Assembly: GCA_963678135.1 (NCBI GenBank)
Contig: OY782667.1
Location: 868,001-932,000, forward strand
From: JAHJKV01 sp963678135
GTDB lineage: Bacteria > Desulfobacterota > Desulfovibrionia > Desulfovibrionales > Desulfovibrionaceae
Direction of reading: 5' to 3'
DNA length: 64,000 bases
Notes under the pieces: model-generated
Told to the model about the DNA's origin: nothing
Seen by the model: the letters and a program-made list of their open reading frames with translations, nothing else
Database searches by the model: none
Translations under genes and position numbers: made by a program
Shown: piece after piece, positions 1 to 7,370 of the stretch
How positions within the stretch are numbered: the first letter of the stretch is position 1
How the letters are laid out: every line of letters begins with the position of its first letter

Positions 1-112
1 ACGCATAAGATAGCAGCTCCTTAAGTTGCAACAAAGAGTATTGTTTACGCTCTGACTCATCTAAAACTTCACGGCGAGAGTAAATTCCTTCAGTACGATC
101 TTTTCTTGTCAT
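1..112 (-). CDS. N-terminus of a probable phenylacetate-CoA-ligase-like (AMP-binding) protein, partial
   Basis: The gene runs off the left edge; only the first 37 codons are present. The start is an ATG at 112 preceded on the minus strand by GAGGAG with suitable spacing, so start and frame are well supported. The peptide begins MTRKDRTEGIYSRREVLDES and continues with a leucine-rich helix. From memory, this opening is typical of Desulfovibrio phenylacetate-CoA ligase (adenylate-forming) proteins, which activate aryl or branched acids with ATP and CoA in the cytoplasm. No catalytic motif lies inside the window, so the function rests on the N-terminal resemblance alone. Confidence 0.5.
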   Translation of the reverse strand, partial: MTRKDRTEGIYSRREVLDESERKQYSLLQLKELLSYA

Positions 113-317
113 GTATAAAACTCCTCAATTTCTTAAATTTCTTTTTTCAAGAAAAAGGATCATACGCTACGCAAAATATTTTTGCAAGAAAAAATGTTTT
201 TATCCAATATTATTAGTGAGATACGGTAAAAATAGAGCTAAAAATATTTTAAGAGCCTTACCTTGACAGTACTTTGCGCTCCATGTATCAAAACTTTCCC
301 TCTTTTAGAGAAACTAT

Positions 318-393
318 GGGCCGTTAACTCAGCAGGTAGAGTATCTGCCTTTTAAGCAGAGAGTCGTTGGTTCGAACCCAACACGGCCCACCA
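318..393 (+). tRNA. tRNA-Lys (TTT)
   Basis: A full cloverleaf can be drawn: acceptor GGGCCGT pairs with ACGGCCC. The anticodon stem TCTGC/GCAGA encloses CTTTTAA, giving anticodon TTT. The T arm contains GGTTCGAACCC and a CCA tail is encoded. It is followed 11 bases later by tRNA-Glu, so the two are probably co-transcribed. Confidence 0.97.
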
Positions 394-404
394 TCAAAAA
401 AAGT

Positions 405-482
405 GTCCCCATCGTCTAGCTTGGCCCAGGACGTCGGCCTCTCACGCCGGTAACGGGGGTTCAAATCCCCCTGGGGACGCCA
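405..482 (+). tRNA. tRNA-Glu (CTC)
   Basis: Acceptor GTCCCCA pairs with TGGGGAC. The anticodon loop CTCTCAC between TCGGC and GCCGG gives anticodon CTC. The T arm contains GGGGGTTCAAATCCCCC and CCA is encoded at the 3' end. It lies directly behind tRNA-Lys. Confidence 0.97.
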
Positions 483-551
483 AGTAATTCAATAGGTTCT
501 AAACTCTTAGCCTCTACCAACTATAGTGGGTGCAAAAGGCGGGTATAAAAC

Positions 552-586
552 GACTTCTGATTTTTCCTCAGAGGTCATTTTGTTTT
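552..586 (+). terminator. Rho-independent terminator after the tRNA pair
   Basis: A 9-bp stem GACTTCTGA/TCAGAGGTC with one G-T pair and a 7-base loop is followed by ATTTTGTTTT. It lies 70 bases past tRNA-Glu and in the right orientation to end that transcript. Confidence 0.7.
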
Positions 587-649
587 GAGCAGGTAATTCA
601 ATGATTTTTCCTTGCTTTTTAGGCATACCCCGTTCAACTGTTTCCCGTA

Positions 650-1112
650 TGGTTTTCACTCCCAACCGCATATAAATTCATGGTTTCCACACTCAAAAAA
701 TATAAATTTTAGTAAATACCCCCTATTCTATTGCCTCCCCCGTCATTCCGCGCGTAAGTCGCGACAGTCCAGCAGAGCAGGGCTACGATGGCTTGACGCA
801 GTAAGGGAAGAAGGCAAGAAAGAAGAGGAAGAAAAGAAGAAAAAGAAAGAACTGGATCCTGCGACTTACGCGCAGGATGACGGAGGGGGAGGTACTGCCA
901 CATTGCGTAAAGCTCTGCCACGCTACGTCAAAGCCTCATAGCCCTGCTCTGCTGGATCCTGCGACTAAAGCGCAGGATGACGGAGGGAGAAGCACTATTA
1001 CGTTGCGTAAAGCACGGATATACTGCGTAAAACACGGATATACTGCGTAAAGCTCTGCCACGCTACGTCAAAGCACGAGCATAGTGCCCCTTCCCCTTTA
1101 CGTTTTTAGCTC
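650..1112. repeat. Degenerate MITE-like element with R1 hairpin arms
   Basis: The segment starts with GCATATAAATT and ATATAAATTTTAG blocks resembling the left terminus of the element at 21399-21879. Then come a CTATTCTATTG block, an inward R1 arm (GCGCGTAAGTCGCG), a purine-rich stretch, and outward arms near 850-885 and 953-985. The tail repeats the motif CTCTGCCACGCTACGTCAAAG. Open frames here change with the repeat and have no ribosome site; I regard them as non-coding. Confidence 0.6.
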
Positions 1113-1132
1113 AAGACCTCTTAAATTCCCCT

Positions 1133-1165
1133 CCGGCGGAGGAGTACCCGTAGGGCGGGGTGGTT
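1133..1165. repeat. R2 dispersed hairpin repeat
   Basis: AAATTCCCCTCCGGCGGAGG is followed shortly by GGGCGGGGTGGTT. The same two blocks recur in this window at about 14874, 22398, 27146, 30454 and 42543 in both orientations, always between genes. Confidence 0.75.
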
Positions 1166-1209
1166 ATAAAATGAAACGAGGAGTGGGATGATAAAAGAAA
1201 AGTAGGATT

Positions 1210-1520
1210 ACAAAAGCAAGTCAAATAGGTCTGCCATTTTATCTGCCATTTTTATCCTTGATTTCAAATAAAAAACAAATTATTATAGCATATAATGATA
1301 AAAAACTGTCTGCCATTTTAGCTGACACTTATTTGCCATTTGTCTGCCATTTATCTGCCATTTATTTGGCATTTGCTTGGCTTTTTGCTTGATATTTATT
1401 TGCTATTTGTTTGGCTTTTCGCTGATATTTGTCTGGCGTTTTAGTTGATATTTTAGCTGGTATTAATTTGGAATGTTGGCTGATATTTTATCTGGTATTT
1501 GTCTGGTATTTTAAGGAACA
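1210..1520. repeat. AT-rich degenerate tandem repeat (TCTGCCATTTTA-type)
   Basis: The stretch is built of variants of a 10-12 base word: TCTGCCATTT, then TTTGGCATTT, TTTGCTTGGC, TGATATTT and TCTGGTATTT. The copies drift progressively from left to right. No ribosome site or credible protein is associated with it. Confidence 0.6.
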
Positions 1521-1637
1521 AGGGTGTTGCACATGCGTATACGCGGTCAAGAGCTTCGAGCTCGGGTATGTAGCCCGAAGAATTTCAAGCATGGCAATTA
1601 AAAAACAAGTGAGGCTCAAGTTTATGCGCGCGTAGTC

Positions 1638-1841
1638 TTACTCTACTTGAGCATTGGGAAAAATGAGTTTGGTTGCAAGGGGATCGCAAAGTTCAGCCAA
1701 ATCCATAATGCGTTCAAGAAACTCTAAAATTTCTCCACGTTGCGCTTCTTCACTGTGCTTAAATTCAAATTCCAAGTCTCCACTTTTGATATAATTTTCA
1801 ATTTTTTCCAAATGTTTCAAAAAGAGCATGTTTTCCTCCAA
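1638..1841 (-). CDS. Small acidic hypothetical protein downstream of rlmH
   Basis: This 67-residue protein has an ATG preceded by TTGGAGGAAAAC, a strong ribosome site, which is the main reason to accept it. The sequence is helix-forming and acidic (EKIENYIKSGDLEFEF, EEAQRGEILEFLERIMDLAE) with no signal peptide or membrane segment. It is the third gene of a minus-strand run after the phosphoesterase and rlmH, with 50 bases of short repeats in between. I do not recognise a family. A cytoplasmic regulatory or chaperone-like role is possible but unproven. Confidence 0.65.
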   Translation of the reverse strand: MEENMLFLKHLEKIENYIKSGDLEFEFKHSEEAQRGEILEFLERIMDLAELCDPLATKLIFPNAQVE

Positions 1842-1847
1842 AAAAAT

Positions 1848-1905
1848 GTTTCGTCATGAATGTTTCGTCATGAGTGTTGAATCATGAGTGTTTAGTCATG
1901 ATGGT
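1848..1905. repeat. Short tandem repeat between rlmH and the small downstream gene
   Basis: About four copies of a 14-16 base unit of the form GTTTCGTCATGAAT / GTGTTGAATCATGA / GTGTTTAGTCATGA. The array overlaps the last codons of rlmH and ends just before the ribosome site of the 67-residue gene. Confidence 0.6.
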
Positions 1906-2359
1906 AGGGGATGTTGCTATTGATGGTAGCAGCTCGATACAGTTGCTCTAAAAGCATGACCCTGCACAGTTCATGCGGCCAAGTCACTGCCCCAAATCTT
2001 AGCATCGCGTTTGCGCGCTGTTTAACCGAATCCGCAAGTCCAAATGCTCCGCCTATAAGCAGGCAGGGCGTTCTTGTTCGATCTTCTACCCAAAGCTGCA
2101 TCTGTGCAGCCAGTTTACGCGAGGTATATTCTGCTCCGCGTTCATCAAGGACTATTAAAAAATCCTTTGCTCCAAGTGCTGCAAGAATGCTTTTTGCCTC
2201 ATGTTCTTTTTTTGCTTCAATATGCAGTTTTGCAGGTGCATCTTTGAGCCAAATTTCTTCTAGCTTAAAAAATCTCGCTAGCTTTGCCCTATAATGTTCA
2301 TAGCCTTTTTGGGCGAAATTTTCTTTGAGTTTTCCTATGTACATAAGTTTTATTTTCAT
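1892..2359 (-). CDS. rlmH: 23S rRNA pseudouridine-1915 N3-methyltransferase RlmH
   Basis: RlmH is a SPOUT-fold enzyme that uses S-adenosylmethionine to methylate N3 of pseudouridine 1915 in helix 69 of 23S rRNA on assembled ribosomes. The 155-residue length is exactly typical. Visible family signatures are LDERG at 71-75, the knot glycine loop IGGAFGL at 102-108, PHEL at 128-131, LLEQLYRA at 136-143 and the C-terminal PYHHD. The start ATG lies two bases after the stop of the upstream phosphoesterase gene, so the genes are translationally linked. Nothing is missing from the active site. Confidence 0.97.
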   Translation of the reverse strand: MKIKLMYIGKLKENFAQKGYEHYRAKLARFFKLEEIWLKDAPAKLHIEAKKEHEAKSILAALGAKDFLIVLDERGAEYTSRKLAAQMQLWVEDRTRTPCLLIGGAFGLADSVKQRANAMLRFGAVTWPHELCRVMLLEQLYRAATINSNIPYHHD

Positions 2360-2361
2360 GC

Positions 2362-3036
2362 CTATCCTACTTGCTCAAGGCTTGCTTGTAATACACCATT
2401 TTTCAAGTAAATAGAGGCATAACCACCCTCTGCAAGCATCCCTGTATTGATAATGCGCGTTGCGCCCAGTGTGTCCACTCCCTTGGCTTCATGGATATGT
2501 CCAGTAAGACAAAGATCAGGCTGTTTTTGTTCAATAAAATTGCGAACAGCCTTGCTGCCTACATGTGTGCCGTTAGCGAGTCTATCCAAGGCAGTATTAA
2601 GCGGTGGAGTATGCACCACAAGCACAACATGTGTATATGCTTTTGTGTATTGCCAAACATGCTCTAGCCATTGACCAAGCTGCTGCTCTGAAACTTCGCT
2701 TGGAGTATTAAAGGGCGTTGGAGTGGAAAAACCAACACCAATAACAGCCACCTTAAGTTCAGCAGACTTACTCTGCAGTTCGCGACATTTTAGGTGCAAG
2801 TCCATGTCTTGTTTTTCTAAGTATGCAGCCACTTCCTTGGTGTCCATATTGCCTATAAGTGCATAAATTTTTGTATTATATTCTTGTATATGCTTGATTA
2901 CTTGACTGGCTTTGTGTGCGCTGCCCATATTGGTCAAATCACCGGACAAAAGTATACCGTCTGCCTTGTGAAGATTTGGAATACGCCTCAGCATATTCGT
3001 GTCTTCATGTATGTCACCAAAGGCTATCCAGTGCAT
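2362..3036 (-). CDS. Calcineurin-type metallophosphoesterase
   Basis: This 224-residue cytoplasmic protein has all five metal-binding blocks of the family: GDIH at 7-10, GDLTN at 32-36, GNMD at 62-65, a histidine in VVHTPP around 141, and GHIHE at 179-183. Such enzymes hydrolyse phosphoesters using two divalent metal ions. The best match in style is the small single-domain group that includes YfcE, but the substrate cannot be read from sequence. It is the first gene of the run with rlmH and is divergent from the folate gene at 3137. Confidence 0.85.
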   Translation of the reverse strand: MHWIAFGDIHEDTNMLRRIPNLHKADGILLSGDLTNMGSAHKASQVIKHIQEYNTKIYALIGNMDTKEVAAYLEKQDMDLHLKCRELQSKSAELKVAVIGVGFSTPTPFNTPSEVSEQQLGQWLEHVWQYTKAYTHVVLVVHTPPLNTALDRLANGTHVGSKAVRNFIEQKQPDLCLTGHIHEAKGVDTLGATRIINTGMLAEGGYASIYLKNGVLQASLEQVG

Positions 3037-3136
3037 TGTTTCTCCTGCTTTTCTTTGTTTCTATGTTACTATACAAGTTAATATACAGAAAGAGTAAAAG
3101 TATATGCAAGCCCTTGAGAAACAGGTAAAATTAACT

Positions 3137-3715
3137 ATGCTTACAAAAAAAGCAATGCGCTCTACCCTGCTTGAAAAGCGTCAATCCATGTCTTATGATG
3201 AAGTTTACTCCTTTTCGCAGCGCATCGCAAAGCAAGTGCAAAGGCTAGGGCAATGGCAAACAGCCAAGCAAGTTGCTATTTATTGGCCTCATTTGAATGA
3301 GGTTGATACAAGAGTGCTTATTCATGAGCTTTGGGAGCAAGGCAGGCAGGTTTTTTTACCGCGCTGTATTTCCGGCCAATCCGGAAGCATGGAACTAGTC
3401 TCTGTTCATTCAGAGCATGATCTACACAAAGGTGCATATTCCATAATGGAACCGGTAGATTCTTGTGAAATACTAGATATTGAAAAAAAACAGCCTGATT
3501 TGCTCATAATTCCCGGCCTTGCCTTTGATATGCAGGGCTTTCGATTGGGGTATGGGGGCGGATATTATGATAGATTACTGGAAAAACCCAGCATGAGCCA
3601 AGTTTTTAGCATTGGGCTGTGTTATGCTAGGCTATTCATGCAAAAATTGCCTCAGGAGGCATGGGATAGACCAGTGAATGCAGTATGTACTGAGGAGCAA
3701 ACATGGTTCAAATAG
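3137..3715 (+). CDS. 5-formyltetrahydrofolate cyclo-ligase
   Basis: This enzyme converts 5-formyl-tetrahydrofolate to 5,10-methenyl-tetrahydrofolate with ATP, returning a storage folate to one-carbon metabolism. The signature LGYGGGYYDRLL lies near the C-terminus. The N-terminal KKAMRSTLLEKRQSM matches the substrate and ATP site region of the family. I chose the ATG at 3137 (192 residues). An in-frame ATG at 3104 would add 11 residues; neither start has a strong ribosome site. The 3' end overlaps pgeF by 13 bases, implying coupled translation. Confidence 0.92.
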   Translation: MLTKKAMRSTLLEKRQSMSYDEVYSFSQRIAKQVQRLGQWQTAKQVAIYWPHLNEVDTRVLIHELWEQGRQVFLPRCISGQSGSMELVSVHSEHDLHKGAYSIMEPVDSCEILDIEKKQPDLLIIPGLAFDMQGFRLGYGGGYYDRLLEKPSMSQVFSIGLCYARLFMQKLPQEAWDRPVNAVCTEEQTWFK

Positions 3716-4437
3716 CTTTTGTGCCTTTTTCTTTTAGCGGACTCCATGCAGTGGGCTGCGCTTTTACTTCACGTCAAGGCGGAGTCAGCACGGCTCCTTG
3801 TACCAGTGCAAATCTTTCTTTTGAAGTACAGGATGATCTTGCTGCTGTTAGAGCAAACCGCGAAGGCATTAAAAAACGACTTGGATTAAAGCAGCTTGTG
3901 GATTGTACCCAGGTTCATGCGGATACACTGAACTTTGAGCTTCAGGAAGGGGAGCCATGCACAGGCGATGGACTCGCTACGAGTACCGCGGGTATAGGCC
4001 TGATGATCAAAACAGCAGATTGTCAGCCAGTTCTCATAGCCCATGAAAACGGACGCTTTGTAGCTGCCTTGCATATTGGTTGGCGCGCAAATGTTTTGAA
4101 TTTTATTGGCACCGGAGTGCAGCGTCTTTGTACACATTATAGCTGTAAGCCTTCTGAGCTTTTTGCAGTACGAGGGCCCAGCCTTGGCCCGAAAAAAGCA
4201 GAGTTTACAAACTTTGATCAAGAATTTGGTGCTGCTTTTAAGGCCTACTACCACAGCCCAAGCAAAAGCATGAATCTGTGGCAACTCACCCAAGATCAAC
4301 TTATGGCTGCCGGACTGCTCCCAGAACGGATACACGGTATAGATATGTGTACCATGTCCATGCCGGATGTGTTTTTTTCCTATCGGCGTGAAAAAAACAC
4401 AGGTCGCCAAGCAGGCATTATCTGGCTTAAAAACTAA
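3703..4437 (+). CDS. pgeF: Peptidoglycan editing factor PgeF (YfiH/laccase-domain family)
   Basis: Members of this family (formerly called polyphenol oxidases) hydrolyse mis-incorporated UDP-MurNAc-L-Ser or act on purine nucleosides. The zinc or copper site is intact: H72 in CTQVH, C107 in KTADC and H124 in ALHIGWRA. Length (244 residues) is normal, with no signal peptide, so it is cytoplasmic. It overlaps the folate gene upstream. Cell-wall quality control is the best-supported role; a purine-salvage role is also known for homologues. Confidence 0.93.
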   Translation: MVQIAFVPFSFSGLHAVGCAFTSRQGGVSTAPCTSANLSFEVQDDLAAVRANREGIKKRLGLKQLVDCTQVHADTLNFELQEGEPCTGDGLATSTAGIGLMIKTADCQPVLIAHENGRFVAALHIGWRANVLNFIGTGVQRLCTHYSCKPSELFAVRGPSLGPKKAEFTNFDQEFGAAFKAYYHSPSKSMNLWQLTQDQLMAAGLLPERIHGIDMCTMSMPDVFFSYRREKNTGRQAGIIWLKN

Positions 4438-4491
4438 AAACATAATAAATACTTTGACTGTCTCTCAAATGAGATACATATAGAGCTGACA

Positions 4492-4629
4492 ATGAATATG
4501 AAAACACATGATGCTTGGTTTCGAGATAAAGTACAAGAAGCCTTGGCAGACACGCGTTCCCTTATTTCACACGAGCAGGTAATGGATGAAGCTCAAGCTT
4601 TAATAGACAGGAAACGTAGCCATGCCTAA
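4492..4629 (+). CDS. Orphan antitoxin-like (stability determinant) peptide
   Basis: This 45-residue frame reads MNMKTHDAWFRDKVQEALAD and ends in SHEQVMDEAQALIDRKRSHA. The pattern of a Trp-Phe-Arg near the N-terminus, an acidic helix, then SHE-x-VMDE matches small antitoxins usually placed directly before a ParE/RelE toxin. The expected toxin gene is missing: rimO starts 28 bases downstream. It may be a solitary antitoxin, a remnant of a lost module or a regulator. Ribosome binding is weak (GAGCTGAC upstream). Family assignment is from memory of the pattern. Confidence 0.6.
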   Translation: MNMKTHDAWFRDKVQEALADTRSLISHEQVMDEAQALIDRKRSHA

Positions 4630-4657
4630 GTTGGAGTGCTTAAAGTAGAGGGCAAGT

Positions 4658-5980
4658 ATGGATTATATGTTAGAAGATGGCATTAAAGTATATGTGATCA
4701 GCTTGGGTTGCCCAAAAAACAGAGTGGATACTGAGTACATGCTTGCTTGCTTGGGGGCTGAACCCTTGGCTGTGGAATATCCTGATGAAGCGGACTTAGT
4801 CCTTATCAACACCTGCGGATTTATCCGGCCTGCGGTGGAAGAGTCACTTTCTACGCTTTTTGATACCTTGGGCAGAATCAGCGATATTGAACCAAAACCT
4901 GTACTCGCGGTCACAGGTTGCCTTGTGAGCCGTTATGCTCAAAATTTGGCTACTGAAATCCCTGAAGTTGATATTTGGCTTGATACGCACAGTTTAGAAC
5001 AATGGCCGGAGCGAATTGCAGCTGCGCTTGGACGGCATCCTTCCCCTTATTTTTCACGCAAACTGTCTACCGGCCCAAGCTATGCATATTTGAAAATAAG
5101 TGAAGGCTGTTCGCATAGCTGTGCTTTTTGCACTATCCCTTCTATACGCGGAGCACATAAAAGCCGTGAAATGTATTCTTTGCTAGAAGAAGCGCAAGAG
5201 CTTGTACAGCAAGGCGTACCGGAACTTATAGTGGTTGCTCAGGATGTTGCTGCCTATGGTTCAGACCTTGGCCTAGACAATGCTTTACCAGAACTTGTAG
5301 AAAATCTTGCCAGTGTTCAGGGTTTGGAGTGGTTACGGCTTATGTACCTGTACCCTGCTGGATTAAGCGAGCAAAATCTTTCTTTTCTGGCAGGTATAGG
5401 GCGTCCTTTTTTGCCTTATTTTGATGTTCCTTTGCAGCATTCTCATCCTGATATACTGCGGAGTATGGGACGTCCTTTTGCTAAAGATCCACGCATCATA
5501 GTCGATCGAATCCGTAAATATTTTCCAGATGCTGCCCTGCGAACAAGCATTATTACCGGATACCCGGGCGAAAGCGATGAGCATTTTGCATCGCTTTGTG
5601 ATTTTGTGCGTGACTTGCGTTTTCAGCATTTGGGAGTTTTTGCATATCAGCAAGAAGAAGGCACTGTGGCAGCTGAACTTCCCAAGCAAGTTCCTGAAGC
5701 AGTGCGGGAAGAACGGCGTGAACAGCTTATGAGGATTCAAGCAGAGATTAGTGCGGAACTTTTGGAGCAAACACTTGGCCAGCACATGGAGGTCTTGGTG
5801 CAAGCTCCAAGCGATGAATGGGAAGGATTGTTCATTGCTCGTACTTGGTTCCAAGCTCCGGAAGTCGATGGTATTACTTACTTAAGCTCGAGCCAAGGGC
5901 AGGCTTTGCTCCCCGGAAGTATTGTAAACGCGGAAATTTATGAAGCCAAAACCTATGATTTGGTAGCCTTAGCAGATTAA
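4658..5980 (+). CDS. rimO: Ribosomal protein S12 methylthiotransferase RimO
   Basis: RimO is a radical-SAM enzyme that adds a methylthio group to the conserved aspartate of ribosomal protein S12. The N-terminal UPF0004 domain carries the auxiliary cluster cysteines C18, C53 and C88. The radical-SAM motif is C151-x3-C155-x2-C158. The last 60 or so residues form the TRAM domain. The opening VISLGCPKNRVDTE is diagnostic of RimO rather than MiaB. Length (440) is typical. The start has AGAGGG nine bases upstream; a second Met at codon 4 is an alternative. Confidence 0.96.
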   Translation: MDYMLEDGIKVYVISLGCPKNRVDTEYMLACLGAEPLAVEYPDEADLVLINTCGFIRPAVEESLSTLFDTLGRISDIEPKPVLAVTGCLVSRYAQNLATEIPEVDIWLDTHSLEQWPERIAAALGRHPSPYFSRKLSTGPSYAYLKISEGCSHSCAFCTIPSIRGAHKSREMYSLLEEAQELVQQGVPELIVVAQDVAAYGSDLGLDNALPELVENLASVQGLEWLRLMYLYPAGLSEQNLSFLAGIGRPFLPYFDVPLQHSHPDILRSMGRPFAKDPRIIVDRIRKYFPDAALRTSIITGYPGESDEHFASLCDFVRDLRFQHLGVFAYQQEEGTVAAELPKQVPEAVREERREQLMRIQAEISAELLEQTLGQHMEVLVQAPSDEWEGLFIARTWFQAPEVDGITYLSSSQGQALLPGSIVNAEIYEAKTYDLVALAD

Positions 5981-5985
5981 GGCTT

Positions 5986-6750
5986 TTACTCTTTTGCCAT
6001 GGGCATTCCTGCAAAGCGTGCCATAAGAATAGCAGCTGCTCCGGAAACATTCAGTGAATCAAGTTCGCGTTTTAGGGGAATGGCAAGAGCAGCGTCACAT
6101 TGCTTGGCCACTCCGGGGCGGATGCCTTTTTCCTCATTACCAAGCACCAGCACAGCCGGTAGAGAAAGCGCAATATCCGGCGCAAAAGCATTCCATGCTT
6201 GTTCACAGCTTTTGGCGCAGTATACAGTATACCCTTTGTCCTTAGCCTGCTCCAGCATACGAGCCATATTCACTGCCTTGGCTATGGGCATTCTGGTCAA
6301 AGTGCCTGCGCTGGCCTTGAGTGCGTTTGCCCCAAGATATGCACCCTCATGCTGAGGAACAACCATTCCTGCCCCACCAAGTCCATACAGTGTTCTGGCA
6401 ATAGCTCCAACATTACCGGTATCTTGCACGCGATCAAGCGCAACAATAAGTGGTAGCGGAGCACCTTTGCCAATGGTAAAAAGTCTGTCCAGCTCCGTAT
6501 ATTCCAGAGCCGCGACCTGTGCAATGACGCCTTGATGATTGCCTGCATATAAACGATCAAGTGAAGAGCCTTCAATGAATTTATAACGTATACCAAGCTC
6601 TTTGCATTTGGCGACAATACGCCGGCACTTGATGTCTTGCTTACCTTTTTTAAGATTGACCACATCCACTGAACCCGGTCGATCACGCAACAGTTCTTCC
6701 ACAGGTTTTCTGCCCGTGATCAAAACTTTTTCTTTTTTTTCACTGCTCAT
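5986..6750 (-). CDS. rlmB: 23S rRNA 2'-O-methyltransferase, RlmB/TrmH group 3
   Basis: This SPOUT methyltransferase methylates a ribose in 23S rRNA (G2251 in E. coli) using S-adenosylmethionine. The N-terminal substrate-binding domain opens with GRKPVEELL at 13-21. The catalytic domain contains LDRVQDTGNVGAIART, the loop VLGNEEKGIRP, and the terminal knot PLKRELDSLNVSGAAAI. All three SPOUT motifs are present and the length (254) is normal. It converges with rimO, whose stop is only five bases away, with no visible terminator between them. Confidence 0.93.
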   Translation of the reverse strand: MSSEKKEKVLITGRKPVEELLRDRPGSVDVVNLKKGKQDIKCRRIVAKCKELGIRYKFIEGSSLDRLYAGNHQGVIAQVAALEYTELDRLFTIGKGAPLPLIVALDRVQDTGNVGAIARTLYGLGGAGMVVPQHEGAYLGANALKASAGTLTRMPIAKAVNMARMLEQAKDKGYTVYCAKSCEQAWNAFAPDIALSLPAVLVLGNEEKGIRPGVAKQCDAALAIPLKRELDSLNVSGAAAILMARFAGMPMAKE

Positions 6751-6945
6751 GATCTGCTCCTTGCCTGTTGATGAAAAGCCTTTGTACGCATCTTTTGCCT
6801 ACTCGGCAATGGCAAGCGTAGCGATGCGGTCACCCTGTTTTTCATGCTACTGATTCTTGCCTTTTAAGACGTCTTGAAATACAAAAAGCCCTTTGTTTGA
6901 TGCCCTACGGCCTACTAAAATTTTTAAGATTTTTTGTTAGGCAAG

Positions 6946-7165
6946 CGCATTGAAGTTTAGGGCAAGGGCATTGAGGTTTTAGGGTAATCACCTAGATTTT
7001 AGGATAACCACCTAGATTTTAAGGGAAAAACCTAAATTTTAGGATAATCACCTAGATTTTAGGATAAACACCTAGATTTGAAGCTAGGCACCTAGATTTG
7101 AAGCTAGGCACCTAGATTTTAGGGGAAAAACCTAAGTTTTAGGGTACACACTGAAATTTTAGGGG
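6946..7165. repeat. Eleven-copy 20-bp tandem array
   Basis: A strict 20-base period can be followed from 6946 to 7165; the central units read AATCACCTAGATTTTAGGAT with variants. The outermost copies are more degenerate. The word ATTTTAGG also occurs at the inner edge of the MITE terminal repeat. The array lies between rlmB and the lytic transglycosylase gene, with an R1 arm directly behind it. It has no unique spacers. Confidence 0.85.
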
Positions 7166-7177
7166 AAGCACCCTCTT

Positions 7178-7207
7178 GTCATTCTGCGCGTAAGTCGCAG
7201 AATCCAG
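7178..7207. repeat. R1 hairpin arm
   Basis: GTCATTCTGCGCGTAAGTCG followed by CAGAATCCAG forms a hairpin with stem ATTCTGCG/CGCAGAAT. It is an isolated half of the R1 family without its partner arm. Confidence 0.8.
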
Positions 7208-7370
7208 TCTTCTCTTCTTGTCGTACTGACTTACAACATCGCAGTGCAAGAACAGAGAAAGGTGAATATGCGCTCTACCATATGCCCTACGGCTTGCTAG
7301 AATTTTCTCGGTTTTTTTGTTAGGCAAGGGCATTGGTATGTAATGGAGTTTTAAGGCTTGGAGTGTTGGT

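Noticed and set aside
612..941. Open frame of 109 codons across the R1/MITE region
   Set aside because: It translates repeat arms (EEGKKEEEEKKKKKELDPATY) that also appear in different frames at other copies; no ribosome site.
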